This document shows, one piece after another, positions 1 to 9,348 of a stretch of 42,557 bases of DNA (position 1 is the first letter of the stretch; the number at the start of each line of letters is the position of its first letter). The notes under the pieces were generated by a model. The model did not search any database and was not told the DNA's origin. It saw only the letters and a list, made by a program, of their open reading frames with translations. Made by a program: the position numbers and the translations under genes. Source of the stretch: Chara braunii (taxonomy: Eukaryota; Streptophyta; Charophyceae; Charales; Characeae); contig BFEA01000013.1 in the NCBI GenBank assembly GCA_003427395.1, forward strand, positions 5,553,272 through 5,595,828. The letters run 5' to 3'.

Positions 1-354
1 TAGCTGAGCTGCGCTGCTGTAAGCTGGGTGAAGCACAGGGTGGTCCTTGGGTGCTAGTGGCATCTGTGTTGGGGAACGAGGTTGTGAGTGTGGCGTCATC
101 TTTCGGCATCGTAGTGTAGGCTAGATAGGATCTGCCACATGTAGTCTGGGCGCCGAGCGCCATATAGGATATCAACTCTGGTTCTTCGTTGATGATGATG
201 GGACTATTTAAGCATTGTCAATTATGAACTCTTGGTGTGTTCTTATTTGGTGAATCTCGTGATGCAATTCTGCTGTTGGTTCGAGGTCACGATTATCTGG
301 ACTCATCTGATGTTGTTTGATTGCTGAAGTTCGCTATTGCTCATCTTCCTTGCA
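1..354 (+). repeat. 5' LTR of element A (3' portion only)
   Basis: Matches 7759-8188 closely, so the first 488 bp of this LTR lie upstream of the window. It ends in TGCA at 351-354, and the PBS begins a few bases later. Relative to the 3' LTR it lacks 72 bp at about position 95. A TATTTAAG sequence at 205-212 could be a TATA-like element; the 3' LTR has TATTTCAG at that site, so this is a weak promoter candidate. Confidence 0.93.
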
Positions 355-357
355 ATT

Positions 358-370
358 TGGTATTGGAGCT
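358..370 (+). promoter_or_regulatory. Primer binding site of element A
   Basis: TGGTATTGGAGCT starts three bases after the LTR end. The first six bases match the usual plant initiator-Met tRNA PBS (TGGTATCAGAGC) and the rest differs slightly. The same sequence occurs as the PBS of element F. It would bind a tRNA 3' end to prime minus-strand cDNA synthesis. Confidence 0.8.
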
Positions 371-1523
371 GTGGTACGATTGCGCTCATCTGGCGCTTGT
401 CTTCTGCCTTATGCGGTACATACCTGCGGTCTGCTTGGCGAGTTTGGCCATAATTGGTGCGTAGTGGGGAGGGTGGAGACGAGTGTATTGGCGACCTAGG
501 AGGTAAGGGGATCGCCAGGAAGGCTACGTGGGGGTAATGCGGTATGGATAGTGTGATGAGAACTATCTAATGTGCGATTGATGTTGAGGTGGAACGGCGA
601 GATAATGCTGGTTGTGCCGATGCAGTGACTGGTCGTCGCAATCGCCGTTTGGTCATCTGGTGAGATTATCTCTGTGGTTGGGGGCAGCTATTCGAGGTAC
701 GTTGCTCTTAACCTCATCTACCCTCTCCGACACTTCTTACCGTGAGGTTGTGTGTTCCTTCTTGAGAGTCCTCTGATTGTGAGGTGTCGAGTGCGCTCAA
801 CCTTGAGAGTCGGCAATGTTCACGTGGAGCATCACGGAGAAGATGGGCGGAGCTTTCTGAAGGGCCCTGGACGAAGCACTGGGTCATGGTCACCACGCCA
901 ACCCACAGGGAGTAGAGCACGCATGCCTTGCTGCTTGTCCTTTGTTCGGCTTGCTGCGCTGGTAGATGGGTACTGATGGGCAGGCCAGCCCTTAAGGGAG
1001 ACGAGACCGGGCGTCTTTAAATAAGCACCGAAAGGGGAACCATTGGCTGTGATCGTCGTCCGGTTGCGACGTAAAAGAATTCCTGGAGTCACTTGGGGGG
1101 GGGATCAGCCAATGGTTGTAAGGCTCGCTGCACATGAGGATAATCTAGTGCAGGGCTGGCCAGCTCAGCAGATACTCGGGGCACAGGGGTGGGCCGGACA
1201 CACACCTTTGGTCACGCAACGCCTCCGGATTGCTCAGGGACGCTGACGTCAAGTGATACTCAGGGGAACTAAGGGAGGGGTAAATTCCAGGTGATAAGTT
1301 CAAGAAAATTCCATGCTGTCCTATACACAAATAATTCTATTTTTTATATTTTTATTAGTTAGGTGTACCGCCATTAACATCTGACCGACAACATTAGTTA
1401 GGACTGCTTCTTGTTCATGATGCTTGTGTTTGTGAAGTAGTCAAACTAAAAATAGTTTTATTTGTAGGAATTTGACTTACGTGTTGACCCAAATGTACAG
1501 TCTCCGAAACAGCCACCAGTTAA
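371..1523 (+). other. Untranslated leader of element A
   Basis: About 1.15 kb between PBS and the first recognisable gag reading frame. Short reading frames are present on both strands but none has a recognisable domain. The part from about 1325 to 1500 is AT-richer than the rest. No conserved feature was recognised. Confidence 0.6.
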
Positions 1524-3585
1524 GTGGTCCGTGCACTACGCTGCGGTAGGCACCTAGAGTGCATTAGTGCAGATTGTGTACACGACCGGATCTTGCGATC
1601 GGCAAGGCGCCCAGTAGCCCACTTGGCATTAGGACCAGAGGGTGACAAATATCTATTTCGCCAGCTTAGGGAGAGGCAGCAGCAGCAGCGGAGGGCTAAA
1701 GCAGCAGAGGCTAGCAGGGCACTCGTGAGTGAAGCCACAGCTTCAGAAGCCATGGCCACTGCAGCGCAGCAGTCTACCCAGGCCGGTAGTTCAGGGTCTG
1801 TTGGGTCAACGGTTGCGCGGACCCAGAGTCAGTCCACTGGCGTCATGGCGAGCCAGCCACTGGTGTTAACTCCTGATGAGATCGCCATACAACAAGCAGC
1901 ATTGCAGGAGGCACAGCTACAGAAGGTGTAGGAGATATAAAAGCGGAGAAAGATAGAATGATGAGAAGAAGAGCCAGGATGCAACGTAGACAAGCGGACG
2001 TTAGTGAGTTGGAGGAGATGGACCTGACGAACGTGCTTGATGATGTGAGACTTGTACGGTCTGTCCTGCTGAATGTAGGAGCGATGCAGGACCATTAGAC
2101 AACCATCCTTTAGGACATCCAGCAAAGTCTGGCCCTGTTGGTTGGGCGAACGCAGGCAACGTCGCCAATGTCCGGGCTTGGTGCCTGGCCCGTTGTGCAT
2201 CCTCCTCCGCATGTCCAACCGGTGATTGGGGTATCCCCATATGTGGCCCCGTCATCGGTAGCGATCGTTTCCCTGGGCATGCCGCTGTCAGGAGGGGTAT
2301 CAACAGGGACTAGTTTGCAGGTTCCTGTTCAGACAATGTTCACCCAAACTCTGATGCAGGTTGCAGTCACCACGCAGCCTGCTGTCTCGCAGCCTGTGCA
2401 GCCGCAAGGCACACAGCCCCAGCAGCTAGCACAACAACCTGTGTCACAGGGTCCACAACCTGCCGTGATGCAGGGGCCGGGACAAACACAGTGGGTTCCA
2501 AAGACGGCCATCGCCGCTCCGAAACCCTTCACAGGGGACAAGAGAGGCGAAGACCTCGACACATGGTTGAGGTCAGTACCAGTCTATGTGAGGTGTAAAC
2601 TTACCTTGCCTCACGAAGAAGTGCTTGTGGCTGCTTCCTACATAGTGGGTAGTGCAACAAGATGGTTGAGTACTTACCTTGCCTCACGAAGAAGTGCTTG
2701 TGGCTGCTTCCTACATAGTGGGTAGTGCAACAAGATGGTTGAGTGGTTTAGGGGTATGGTCATGACTTCCGCGCTTGGGCGGTCACCCAGAAATTGGAGG
2801 ACTTCCTGAAGATGGTGGAGGACAGGTGGCACGATCCTCAAGAGGCCCAAAGGGCCACTGATGCGATCCTGACACTGCACACGCGGCGGTTCAAGTCAGT
2901 AAGGGAAGCCACCGACGTTGTTGAGCGTCTGATCTGTGTTTCAGGGGTGCGCTAAGACCCCCGGGTCTTACTTACCTCGTACCTGAGATGCTTCTCATTG
3001 CCTCTTAGGAACCTGTTGGCAAGAGAGGCCAACAACAATATGCACAACTTTCCTTCGTTCAGCAAGATGGCCCTAGACCTTGAGGCTAAGATAGGGCATG
3101 GACAGGCACCCACTACGGATGGGAGGAAGAAGACACTGCGTCCCAACTGGAAGGCGAAGGGTCGCTTAATGTTTGTTGATAACGATGGTTCTACTATCGA
3201 AGTAGACGAACGCTTTCAGGAAGGAGTAGGTTCAGAGGCGGGCAGCGTAGAAGCTTCAGAGGGTGGAGTAGTCGATGCCGTAGCCCAAAAAGGTAAGGCG
3301 ACCGGTAGACACCGTGGAGGTTCCCGGTCAAGGAATCAAGTAGACCCAAATGCTCCTCCATGGGAGAAAGTGGGTCTCACATAGGATGTGCGGAGAGATC
3401 GGTAGTCACGGCAGGCTTGTATTCGTTGTGGTCAATATGGCCATAGCCAATACAAGTGCCGCAACAAGAAAGTAACCGAAAAGATCCCGCCTGCGATGGG
3501 GCAGGTGTTGGGATCCTCTCATCCCGTCGGTAGCAATGTTGCCAGTTCTTCAGGCAGTGCTCGGGGAAACACGTCGGGCCAGTAG
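1524..3585 (+). pseudogene. Element A gag (nucleocapsid/capsid), broken
   Basis: Gag builds the virus-like particle and binds the RNA. The first segment (1524-1930) is Q/A-rich and likely coiled coil (run of Gln around residues 50-60). A helical basic segment follows in another frame (about 1958-2096), then a P/Q-rich linker and a capsid start near 2520 (PKPFTGDKRGEDLDTW). A 73-bp tandem duplication (2599-2744) shifts the frame. The C-terminal segment (2998-3384) is basic, hits TAG at 3382, and continues in frame to a zinc knuckle at 3418-3459, C-X2-C-X4-H-X4-C (CIRCGQYGHSQYKC). The gag frame finally stops at TAG 3583-3585, just after a slippery heptamer. Confidence 0.85.
2599..2744 (+). repeat. 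73-bp tandem duplication in gag of A
   Basis: Positions 2599-2671 and 2672-2744 are the same 73-bp unit repeated head to tail without visible change. Since 73 is not a multiple of three, the duplication throws the capsid frame out. The near-identity of the copies suggests a recent event relative to the element. Confidence 0.95.
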
Positions 3586-3605
3586 GAATAGTACCGGTTC
3601 CTGCT
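3564..3605 (+). promoter_or_regulatory. Putative -1 ribosomal frameshift signal, element A gag/pol
   Basis: The heptamer GGGAAAC lies at 3564-3570 and is phased as G GGA AAC in the gag (zinc-knuckle) frame. Gag stops 12 nt later (TAG 3583). Ten nt after the heptamer an 8-bp hairpin can form: AGTAGGAA (3581-3588) with TTCCTGCT (3598-3605), one U-G pair, 9-nt loop. Slipping back one base puts the ribosome in the frame that carries the protease at 3717 (both positions are multiples of three), though a TGA near 3639 now interrupts it. X XXY YYZ sites of this kind are used by retroviruses for gag-pol expression; use here is inferred. Confidence 0.6.
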
Positions 3606-4379
3606 AGGGAAAAGGTGGTGGAGACACCCTCACCATCTTGAGAGAAGGCCCAAGCTACTGACTCCAGTGTCGTCCCGCAAACACGTTCAGACCCATCGAG
3701 CCTCTGTTCGATAAATGTGTTTGAGTCCTTAGAGGAGCTAGAGGTGGAGTGGTCTAGATCAGACCCGCTAGCTTCTTGGACGGCCCTAGTCAAAACCTCT
3801 AAGGGTGAGATGTTCGTCAACGAGGTTGTCATTGGTGGCTGCAAGGCTGGGGCCTATTATGACACTTGCTCGACTAGGAACTTTATTAGTCGTGCGTGCG
3901 TTGAGAGGCTGCGTTTACAGGGGCGAGTGCAGCGCCTGAGTCGACCTGTGGAGTCTACCTGTGCCAACGAACAGCGCATGGTAGTCAATGACTATCTCCA
4001 GGATGTAGAGTGTTGTTTCCCGTACGCACTAGGGGAATTGAGACATCGCGTCTCGTTCCTAGTGAGTGACGAGCTCCCAATGGATATGTTACTAGGTATG
4101 TACTACCTCTCTGTGGCACATCCCCAGTTTGACTGGGACCAAAAAGTGGTCAAACACACTTTGCCAGGTGGAGGGACCGCCAGATTACATAAGTTCAAAG
4201 CTAGTAGTCTGATTGAGTCCTATGGGTGCATGTGTGCGGCCGCGTTTTACAATTACTATAAGCAAAACCAGGAGGAGGGTATGTACTTAGTTTATGTCTC
4301 TGCTGCAGGCGAGCCGGTGAAAATGCCGCCAGAGATAGAGGGAGTAGTTGCCAAGTACCTGATCTTTTTGAAGAGCTGA
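3586..4379 (+). pseudogene. Element A aspartic protease (pol N-terminus)
   Basis: The open part runs from 3717 to 4379. The active-site region reads YYDTCSTRNFIS, where the family has D-S/T-G-A; the Asp is present but the Gly of the D-T-G triad is Cys. The second family hallmark, MDMLLGMYYLSVAHPQFDW (compare ILGMDWL), lies about 90 residues further on, near residues 123-141. The end is frameshifted near 4355-4361: the linker to RT continues one frame over. Retroviral-type proteases act as dimers and cleave the gag-pol polyprotein; this one is probably inactive. Confidence 0.85.
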
Positions 4380-5155
4380 CAGGGGTTGTAGAGAGGGAGG
4401 TCGTCCACGCGATAGAGATTATCCCAGGGTCTAGCATCCCGAAGGGTAGGATCTATCGGATGTCTCCAGGCGAGCTTGATGAGCTTCGTCGACAACTCAA
4501 GGAACTCGTAGAGATGGGTTGGATCCGGCCGAGTGTCTCTCCTTGATCTCTAGTATTCGTACCTAAGAAGGAGGGGGTTACACTTAGGATGTGCATTGAC
4601 TATAAGGGCCTCAATGCCATCACTATAAAGAATAGAGAGCCCCTACCACGCATCGATGATCTGTTAGATAGAGTGAAAGGGTGTCGGTACTTCAGCAAGA
4701 TAGATCTGAAGTTCGGGTACCATCAGATTGCAATCCGGCCCGAGGATCAACACAAAACCGCTTTTCAGACCAGGTACGGTCTGTACGAGTTTGTGGTGAT
4801 GCTTTTCGGCCTTTGCAATGCTCGTGGCACCTTTCAACACGCTATGAATCGGATATTCCATGACTACTTAGATAAGTTTGTCATCGTGTACCTCGATGAC
4901 ATACTTATTTTTAGTAAGACTGTCGAGGAGCACGTTGCACACTTGGACAAAGTCCTTAGTCTCCTGCGTCAGCACAAGTTCAAGATTAACGGTGAGAAGT
5001 GCGAGTTTGGCCGCACCCGTGTCTTGTACTTGGGTCATGAGATCTCCGCGGAAGGGTTGAAGCCCGATGACGCGAAGGTGGCCAGCATTCGTGACTGGCC
5101 ACGTCCTCAGTCTGTGACAGAGATGAGATCTTTCTTAGGAATGAGAGGCTACTAA
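4361..5155 (+). pseudogene. Element A reverse transcriptase domain
   Basis: RNA-dependent DNA polymerase of the element. The frame starts in the linker (LFEELTGVVERE) and passes the usual IYRMSPGELDELRRQL lead-in. It meets an in-frame TGA at 4544-4546 where relatives have a sense codon, then is open from 4589. In that segment the first catalytic Asp sits in FSKIDLKFGYHQ (residue 39), and the polymerase motif YLDD is at residues 101-104 (4889-4900). The domain ends at SFLGMRGY followed by TAA (5153); about a dozen bases appear deleted there before the RNase H frame resumes. Confidence 0.92.
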
Positions 5156-5725
5156 CTATAGCATAGTGGCCGCTTCTTTGACTGATCTGACCCGCCTTGA
5201 CACCCCATGGGAGTGGACAAATGAGTGCGAGGCTGCTTTCAGACATCTGAAGCATGCGTTGACGCACTACGAGGTCTTGAAACTTCCTGATCCTGATAAG
5301 TCGTTTATAGTCACCACGGATGCCAGCCAGTATGGCATTGGCGCCGTGCTCGCGCAGCAGGAGGGGCCAAAGTTGAGGCCTGTAGAGTACATGTCCAAGA
5401 AAATGTCGTCTCGGAAGTTGGCTAAGTCCACCTATGAGAAGGAACTCTATGCGGTTTACAAGGCTCTGACCCATTGGAGACACTACCTCCTTGGGAGGTT
5501 CTTCATCCTCAGGACTGATCTTCAGACTCTGAGATGGATGAGAACTCAGCTTGTACTCTCTGACGCCCTCAAGCGTTGGATCGAAGTCATTGAGCAATAT
5601 GACTTTGACCCTCACTATCTGAAAGGGGAGTACAACAAGGTTGCTGATGCCTTGTCGCGTAGACCTGATTTCTCAGGTGCGCTGATTACTGAGTTTGATC
5701 TGACGGACAGTGTTACTCAGTCTTT
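5154..5725 (+). pseudogene. Element A RNase H domain
   Basis: Degrades the RNA strand of RNA-DNA hybrids during reverse transcription. The open frame from 5166 keeps all four carboxylates: Asp52 in VTTDASQYGIG, Glu93 in YEKELYAVYKAL, Asp118 in LRTDLQTL and Asp161 in ADALSRR. The link from RT (NYSIVAAS) is in this frame at 5154, so the break from RT is a small deletion. This is the best preserved catalytic domain of the element. Confidence 0.92.
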
Positions 5726-6960
5726 GGTGGAAGCCTATCGCGAGGACCAGTTCATGTCTGAGATCATAAGCAGACTTGAGGCGAAGGACAAGAAGACTTC
5801 TGCCGAGTTTGAGTTGGTCAATGGCTTGCTGTTCCTTGAGAAGGAAGGGAATAAACGATTGTGTGTCCCAAATAGTGAGTCTTTGGGTAGTTTGTTTTTA
5901 GGACAGTGCCATGATGCCACCGGCCATTTTGGGTATAAGAAGACCGCAGCCAATCTGCTGCAGCGGTTCTGGTGGGCCGTGGTGGCCCACGATGATGCGA
6001 GATGCCCAACTGTACGTGGAGACTTGTCAAGTTTGTCAAAGGGACAAGCCACGTACTCAGGCTCCTCTTGGGCTTCTGAAGCCCCTTCCGATTTCGGAAC
6101 GGCCTGGTGAGAGTCTGTCCATGGATTTCATGGATACTTTGATCACCAGCAAGAGTGGGATGCGTCACATCTTCGTCATCGTGGATAGATTTAGTAAGTA
6201 TGCTAGGTTAGCCGGAAACAGCAAAGACGGAGTATGTGATCCGAATGTTCAAAGAGAACTGGGTTAGAGACTTCGGTTTACCGAAGTCTATTGTCAGTGA
6301 CAGGGATGTCCGGTATACCAGCGAGTTGTGAAGGGCCGCTACTGCAGAGCAGGGAACTCGGTTGCAAATGACTTCTGGGAATCACCAGAGGCCAACGGTA
6401 AGGCTGAGCAACTGAACCGCGCTGTACAACACCTGTTGAGGCATTACATCAAGCCCAACCAGGTGGACTGGGATGAGAAGCTTGCTCTCATCGCCAGCTT
6501 GTACAACAACGTTGTACACAGCGCCACCGGGGTGAGCCCAAACAGCTTACTCCCAACATTTAAGCCTAGACTGCCCCTAGACTTTCTTCTCCCTGAGAAT
6601 CAATCCACTGCTGCACCAGGCACCTTAGAATTTGCTTACCACTATGAACAGAAGATGCAGCAGGCTGTAGAACAAATGCAGAAGGCGCAGGCTGCAATGA
6701 TAGAGTCTGAAAATAGACTCCGTCGGCCTTCTACATTTGAGGTTGGGGATAGGGTCTGGGTTAAGTCTTCAGAACTGGGACAAGAGCATGGGATCTCCCA
6801 CAAACTCATGCCCCAGTACTTTGGACCCTGGGAAGTCTTGGACATCGTTGGGACAGATCCGGACGGGCCATCTTATGTTATCCGGGTCCCTGGTCATCTC
6901 CGTACTTACCCTGTCTTTCACGCCTCCAAGCTGGCACCTTTCGAAGAGACTGATCAGTTT
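5726..6960 (+). pseudogene. Element A integrase (zinc finger and DDE core), broken
   Basis: Inserts cDNA into the host genome. The HHCC finger starts with HDATGHFGYKKT in the RNase H frame. Near 5975-5985 a roughly 10-bp near-duplication (GTGGTGGGCC/GTGGTGGCCC) shifts the frame, and the finger ends as CQVC in the next one. The catalytic core shows Asp1 in SMDFMDTL, Asp2 in VSDRDVRY (interrupted by frameshifts around 6230-6330) and the Glu in the degenerate ESPEANGKAEQLNR. The C-terminal region has FEVGDRVWVKSSELG and LMPQYFGPWEVLDIVG, typical of the GPY/F part of gypsy integrases. Confidence 0.92.
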
Positions 6961-7332
6961 CCTTCTCGTCGCTCAATGCTGCCTCCAACCATGGATGGAG
7001 AAGTGGACATCGATGACATCGTGGATCACAAGGAGCTGCCAGCTCAGAGACCTGCAGGAAGTGGACGTCCTCCGAAACCGAAGATGCAGTACCGCGTTCG
7101 GTTCAGACATCATACTAATCTTAAGGAGGACCGTTGGTTCACGAGGGAAGAACTCATGCAAACCGCTCCCCAAGTTGTAGCCCAATATGAGAAATCTTTG
7201 CAGAAGGGAAAGCGCCCCATGATTGAAGACAGAGCTTCTCAGAGGATTGTTGAAGCTAAGGAGGAGGGAATGCGAGGCCATTGCCTCGATAAGCCCATAA
7301 GGCCCCATTTTGCAGCCCGTCGGCCGCCCTAA
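6961..7332 (+). pseudogene. Element A chromodomain-like pol tail
   Basis: After PVFHASKLAPF the protein continues with RRSMLPPTMDGEVDIDDIVDH, a Pro-rich linker and KMQYRVRFRHHTNLKEDRWF-TREEL. This occupies the place and general pattern of a chromodomain (Y.V.W....W), but the typical W-E-P near the end is absent. Chromodomains of this type steer integration to particular chromatin; whether this variant binds histones is unknown. The frame reads past the PPT into the 3' LTR and stops at 7330-7332. Confidence 0.7.
7258..7270 (+). promoter_or_regulatory. Polypurine tract of element A
   Basis: AAGGAGGAGGGAA directly before the TG that opens the 3' LTR. RNase H-resistant purine tracts prime plus-strand synthesis. 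The related element I has AAAGGAGGGAA at the same place (42336-42346). Confidence 0.85.
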
Positions 7333-8188
7333 GTGAAGGCAGGCTCGACGAGGCCCTCAGGGCCCTATTGTGGCCGCCACGTAACTCAGGGAAATTTAGG
7401 CAGTTGCGCAGCGCCAGTTGGTTGAGTGAACCCAGGCCCTGGGACACCTGTGTGAATGTATGTGAAGCAGGCCTTGGGCTGGATACGGGTACCGGGTCAA
7501 ACACAGGCCAAAGGCAGTTGGGCGCATGCAACCACCTCAGGCCCAGGGCCTGTTTTCGTTCGTGACTGGGCCTCAGGCCACCGGGGCCTACTGGAAGCTT
7601 CCTGGGACTGGACGCAGGCAGGCCACTTCGATATAGCAAAGGGCCTGCCTCCTCATTCTTCATTCTGGTGCTGGCTGCATGCTGCGCAAACGCTGCTGCG
7701 CTATTTGCTGGCTGGCGCCTACGCTCTCACGGGCGAGCAGGGAAGGAGCATGCAGCCATAGCTGAGCTGCGCTGCTGTAAGCTGGGTGAAGCACAGGGTG
7801 GTCCTTGGGTGCTAGTGGCATCTGTGTTGGGGAACGAGGTTGTGAGTGTGGCGAGAGGCATACCTAGTGCTGGAAGCGTGAGACATTGGTCGCTGTATGC
7901 TTGTACTTCGGGAAAGTTGTTGATGTCATCTTTCGGCATCGTAGTGTAGGCTAGATAGGATCTGCCACATGTAGTCTGGGCACCGAGCGCCAGATAGGAT
8001 ATCAACTCTGGTTCTTCGTTGATGATGATGGGACTATTTCAGCATTGTCAATTATGAACTCTTGGTGTGTTCTTATTTGGTGAATTTCGTGATGCAATTC
8101 TGCTGTTGGTTCGAGGTCACGACTATCTGGACTCGTATGTATGATGCTGTTTGATTGCTGAAGTTCGCTATTGCTCATCTTCCTTGCA
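7271..8188 (+). repeat. 3' LTR of element A (918 bp)
   Basis: Begins TGCGAGGCC after the polypurine tract and ends CCTTGCA. Its second half is repeated at 1-354. Its first ~170 bp match the LTR start of element I (GCCCTAAGTGAAG, GCCAGTTGGTTGAG). It holds 72 bp (7854-7925) missing from the 5' copy. Confidence 0.93.
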
Positions 8189-8687
8189 CTTTACCTATTT
8201 CTACTGATTTGGGAGAGAGTCTATCCATGGATCTCATTGACACTCTGGCAGGAGGCATATATTAGTCATTGTGGATAGGTTCTCCAAGTATGCCAGGTTA
8301 GTTACGCAGTCTGGGATGGGGAGGGCAGACATGGTTGTCAAGATGTGTATGGAGCATTGGGAGAGATTTTGGTTTGCCAAAGTCTAGAGTGAGTGACAGA
8401 GATGTTAGGAGACTGTCTACTAGATGGGGCTTCAGTTATGTCATATGGGAATCATCCTGAAACTGACAGGCAAGCAGAATAGAACGCCTACTGAGGGATT
8501 ACATCAAGCCCAGCAAGGAAGAATGGGATGAGAGGTTACCTCTCGCGACTTGTACAACAACGGAGTGCACAGTTCTACAGGCCGTTCATCCAATCAGCGT
8601 CATTTATGATGGTTGCCCAAGACCCCGTTAGACTTTCTCATACCTGATACTAGGACTGGGCTATTGGCTTTGTTTATGAATGGAAGA
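8189..8687 (+). pseudogene. Element B integrase core, first part
   Basis: Translated in pieces this parallels A's integrase: GESLSMDLIDTL-like start at about 8208, then ISHCG/VDRFSKY-like, VSDRDVRR at about 8390, and a stretch equivalent to LLRDYIKPSKEEWDERLPLA (8490-8550). It is broken by stops and indels throughout. It ends at ATGAATGGAAGAAA, equivalent to YEQK-MQQAVEQ in A, where mitochondrial DNA begins. Confidence 0.85.
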
Positions 8688-9348
8688 AATCATCTCTTTT
8701 CTTCCTAGCAAATCCTTGTTTTTTCGAAGCATCCTGTATTTCAGAATTTTCAGCAGATAAAGATTGATCTAAACTTATGTTTTTTTTGTCAAACGTTGTC
8801 TCCACAAGGCGCCTTCAAGAATCCACCGAAAAGCTAAGGTTTCTTGACGACTCTTTGGTATAATGGATGGGACTAATTGGGTGGTTTCGGAGATTCTGAC
8901 TTTTCTTACGTCTAAAATAGGTTTAGGTGTTTATGGTATTATAACAGCAGGTTGGTGTAGTAATTCCAAATATGCTTTTCTAGGAGCACTACGATCTGCT
9001 GCTCAAATGGTTTCTTATGAAGTTTCTATTAGTCTTATTATAATTACTGTATTAATTTGCGTAGGTTCTTGTAATTTCACAGAAATCGTCATAGCACAAA
9101 AACAGATATGGTTTGGTATTNCCCTTTTTCCTTTATTGATTCTGTTTTTTATTTCTTGTTTAGCGGAAACGAATCGTGCTCCTTTTGATTTACCAGAAGC
9201 GGAAGCTGAGTTAGTTGCAGGCTATAACGTAGAATATTCTTCAATGGGTTTTGCTCTTTTTTTTTTTTAAGGGGAGTATGCTAATATGATATTAATGAGT
9301 AGTTTATGTACTCTTTTGGGAGTATAGAATTTGGAATAGAATAGGATA
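8688..9348 (+). other. Nuclear mitochondrial DNA insert (NUMT) with nad1
   Basis: This ~660-bp, AT-rich block splits the integrase of B without visible loss of B sequence: integrase codons stop at about 8687 and resume at about 9349. The middle carries a clear nad1 segment. The first ~230 bp (8688-8920) have no recognised gene; they could be mitochondrial intron or spacer. No retroelement ends, poly(A) or target-site duplication are seen at its edges. Confidence 0.88.
8863..9327 (+). pseudogene. nad1: Mitochondrial NADH dehydrogenase subunit 1 fragment
   Basis: Nad1 is the membrane subunit of respiratory complex I that lies next to the quinone site. The conserved part starts at LGVYGI (about 8923) and includes [37 protein letters not shown] (membrane helix), [18 protein letters not shown] and [15 protein letters not shown]. 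After a 12-T run a TAA (9268-9270) stands where the family has Leu before GEYANMILMSSLCTLL, which continues in the same frame to about 9319. The first ~19 codons (from ATG 8863) do not match nad1 and may be intron or spacer. One base is ambiguous (9121). It cannot function in the nucleus; it is a NUMT. Confidence 0.93.

Larger units (their letters stand above)
1..8188 (+). mobile_element. Element A: near-complete Ty3/gypsy LTR retrotransposon
   Basis: Visible in order: 5' LTR (its first part lies off the window), tRNA primer binding site, leader, gag with one CCHC knuckle, protease, reverse transcriptase, RNase H, integrase, chromodomain-like tail, polypurine tract and 3' LTR. The order PR-RT-RH-IN is that of Ty3/gypsy (Metaviridae), not Ty1/copia. 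The reading frame is broken by several stops, small indels and a 73-bp duplication, so the copy is dead. The two LTRs differ by a handful of substitutions plus a 72-bp indel, suggesting a moderately old insertion. The DNA right after the 3' LTR is integrase of a sister element (B), so A probably inserted into B. Confidence 0.95.

Noticed and set aside
2329-2562. Cysteine-rich minus-strand frame opposite gag of A
   Set aside because: It is the antisense of the Gln/Pro-rich gag linker (CAG/CAC codons give Cys/Val on the other strand).
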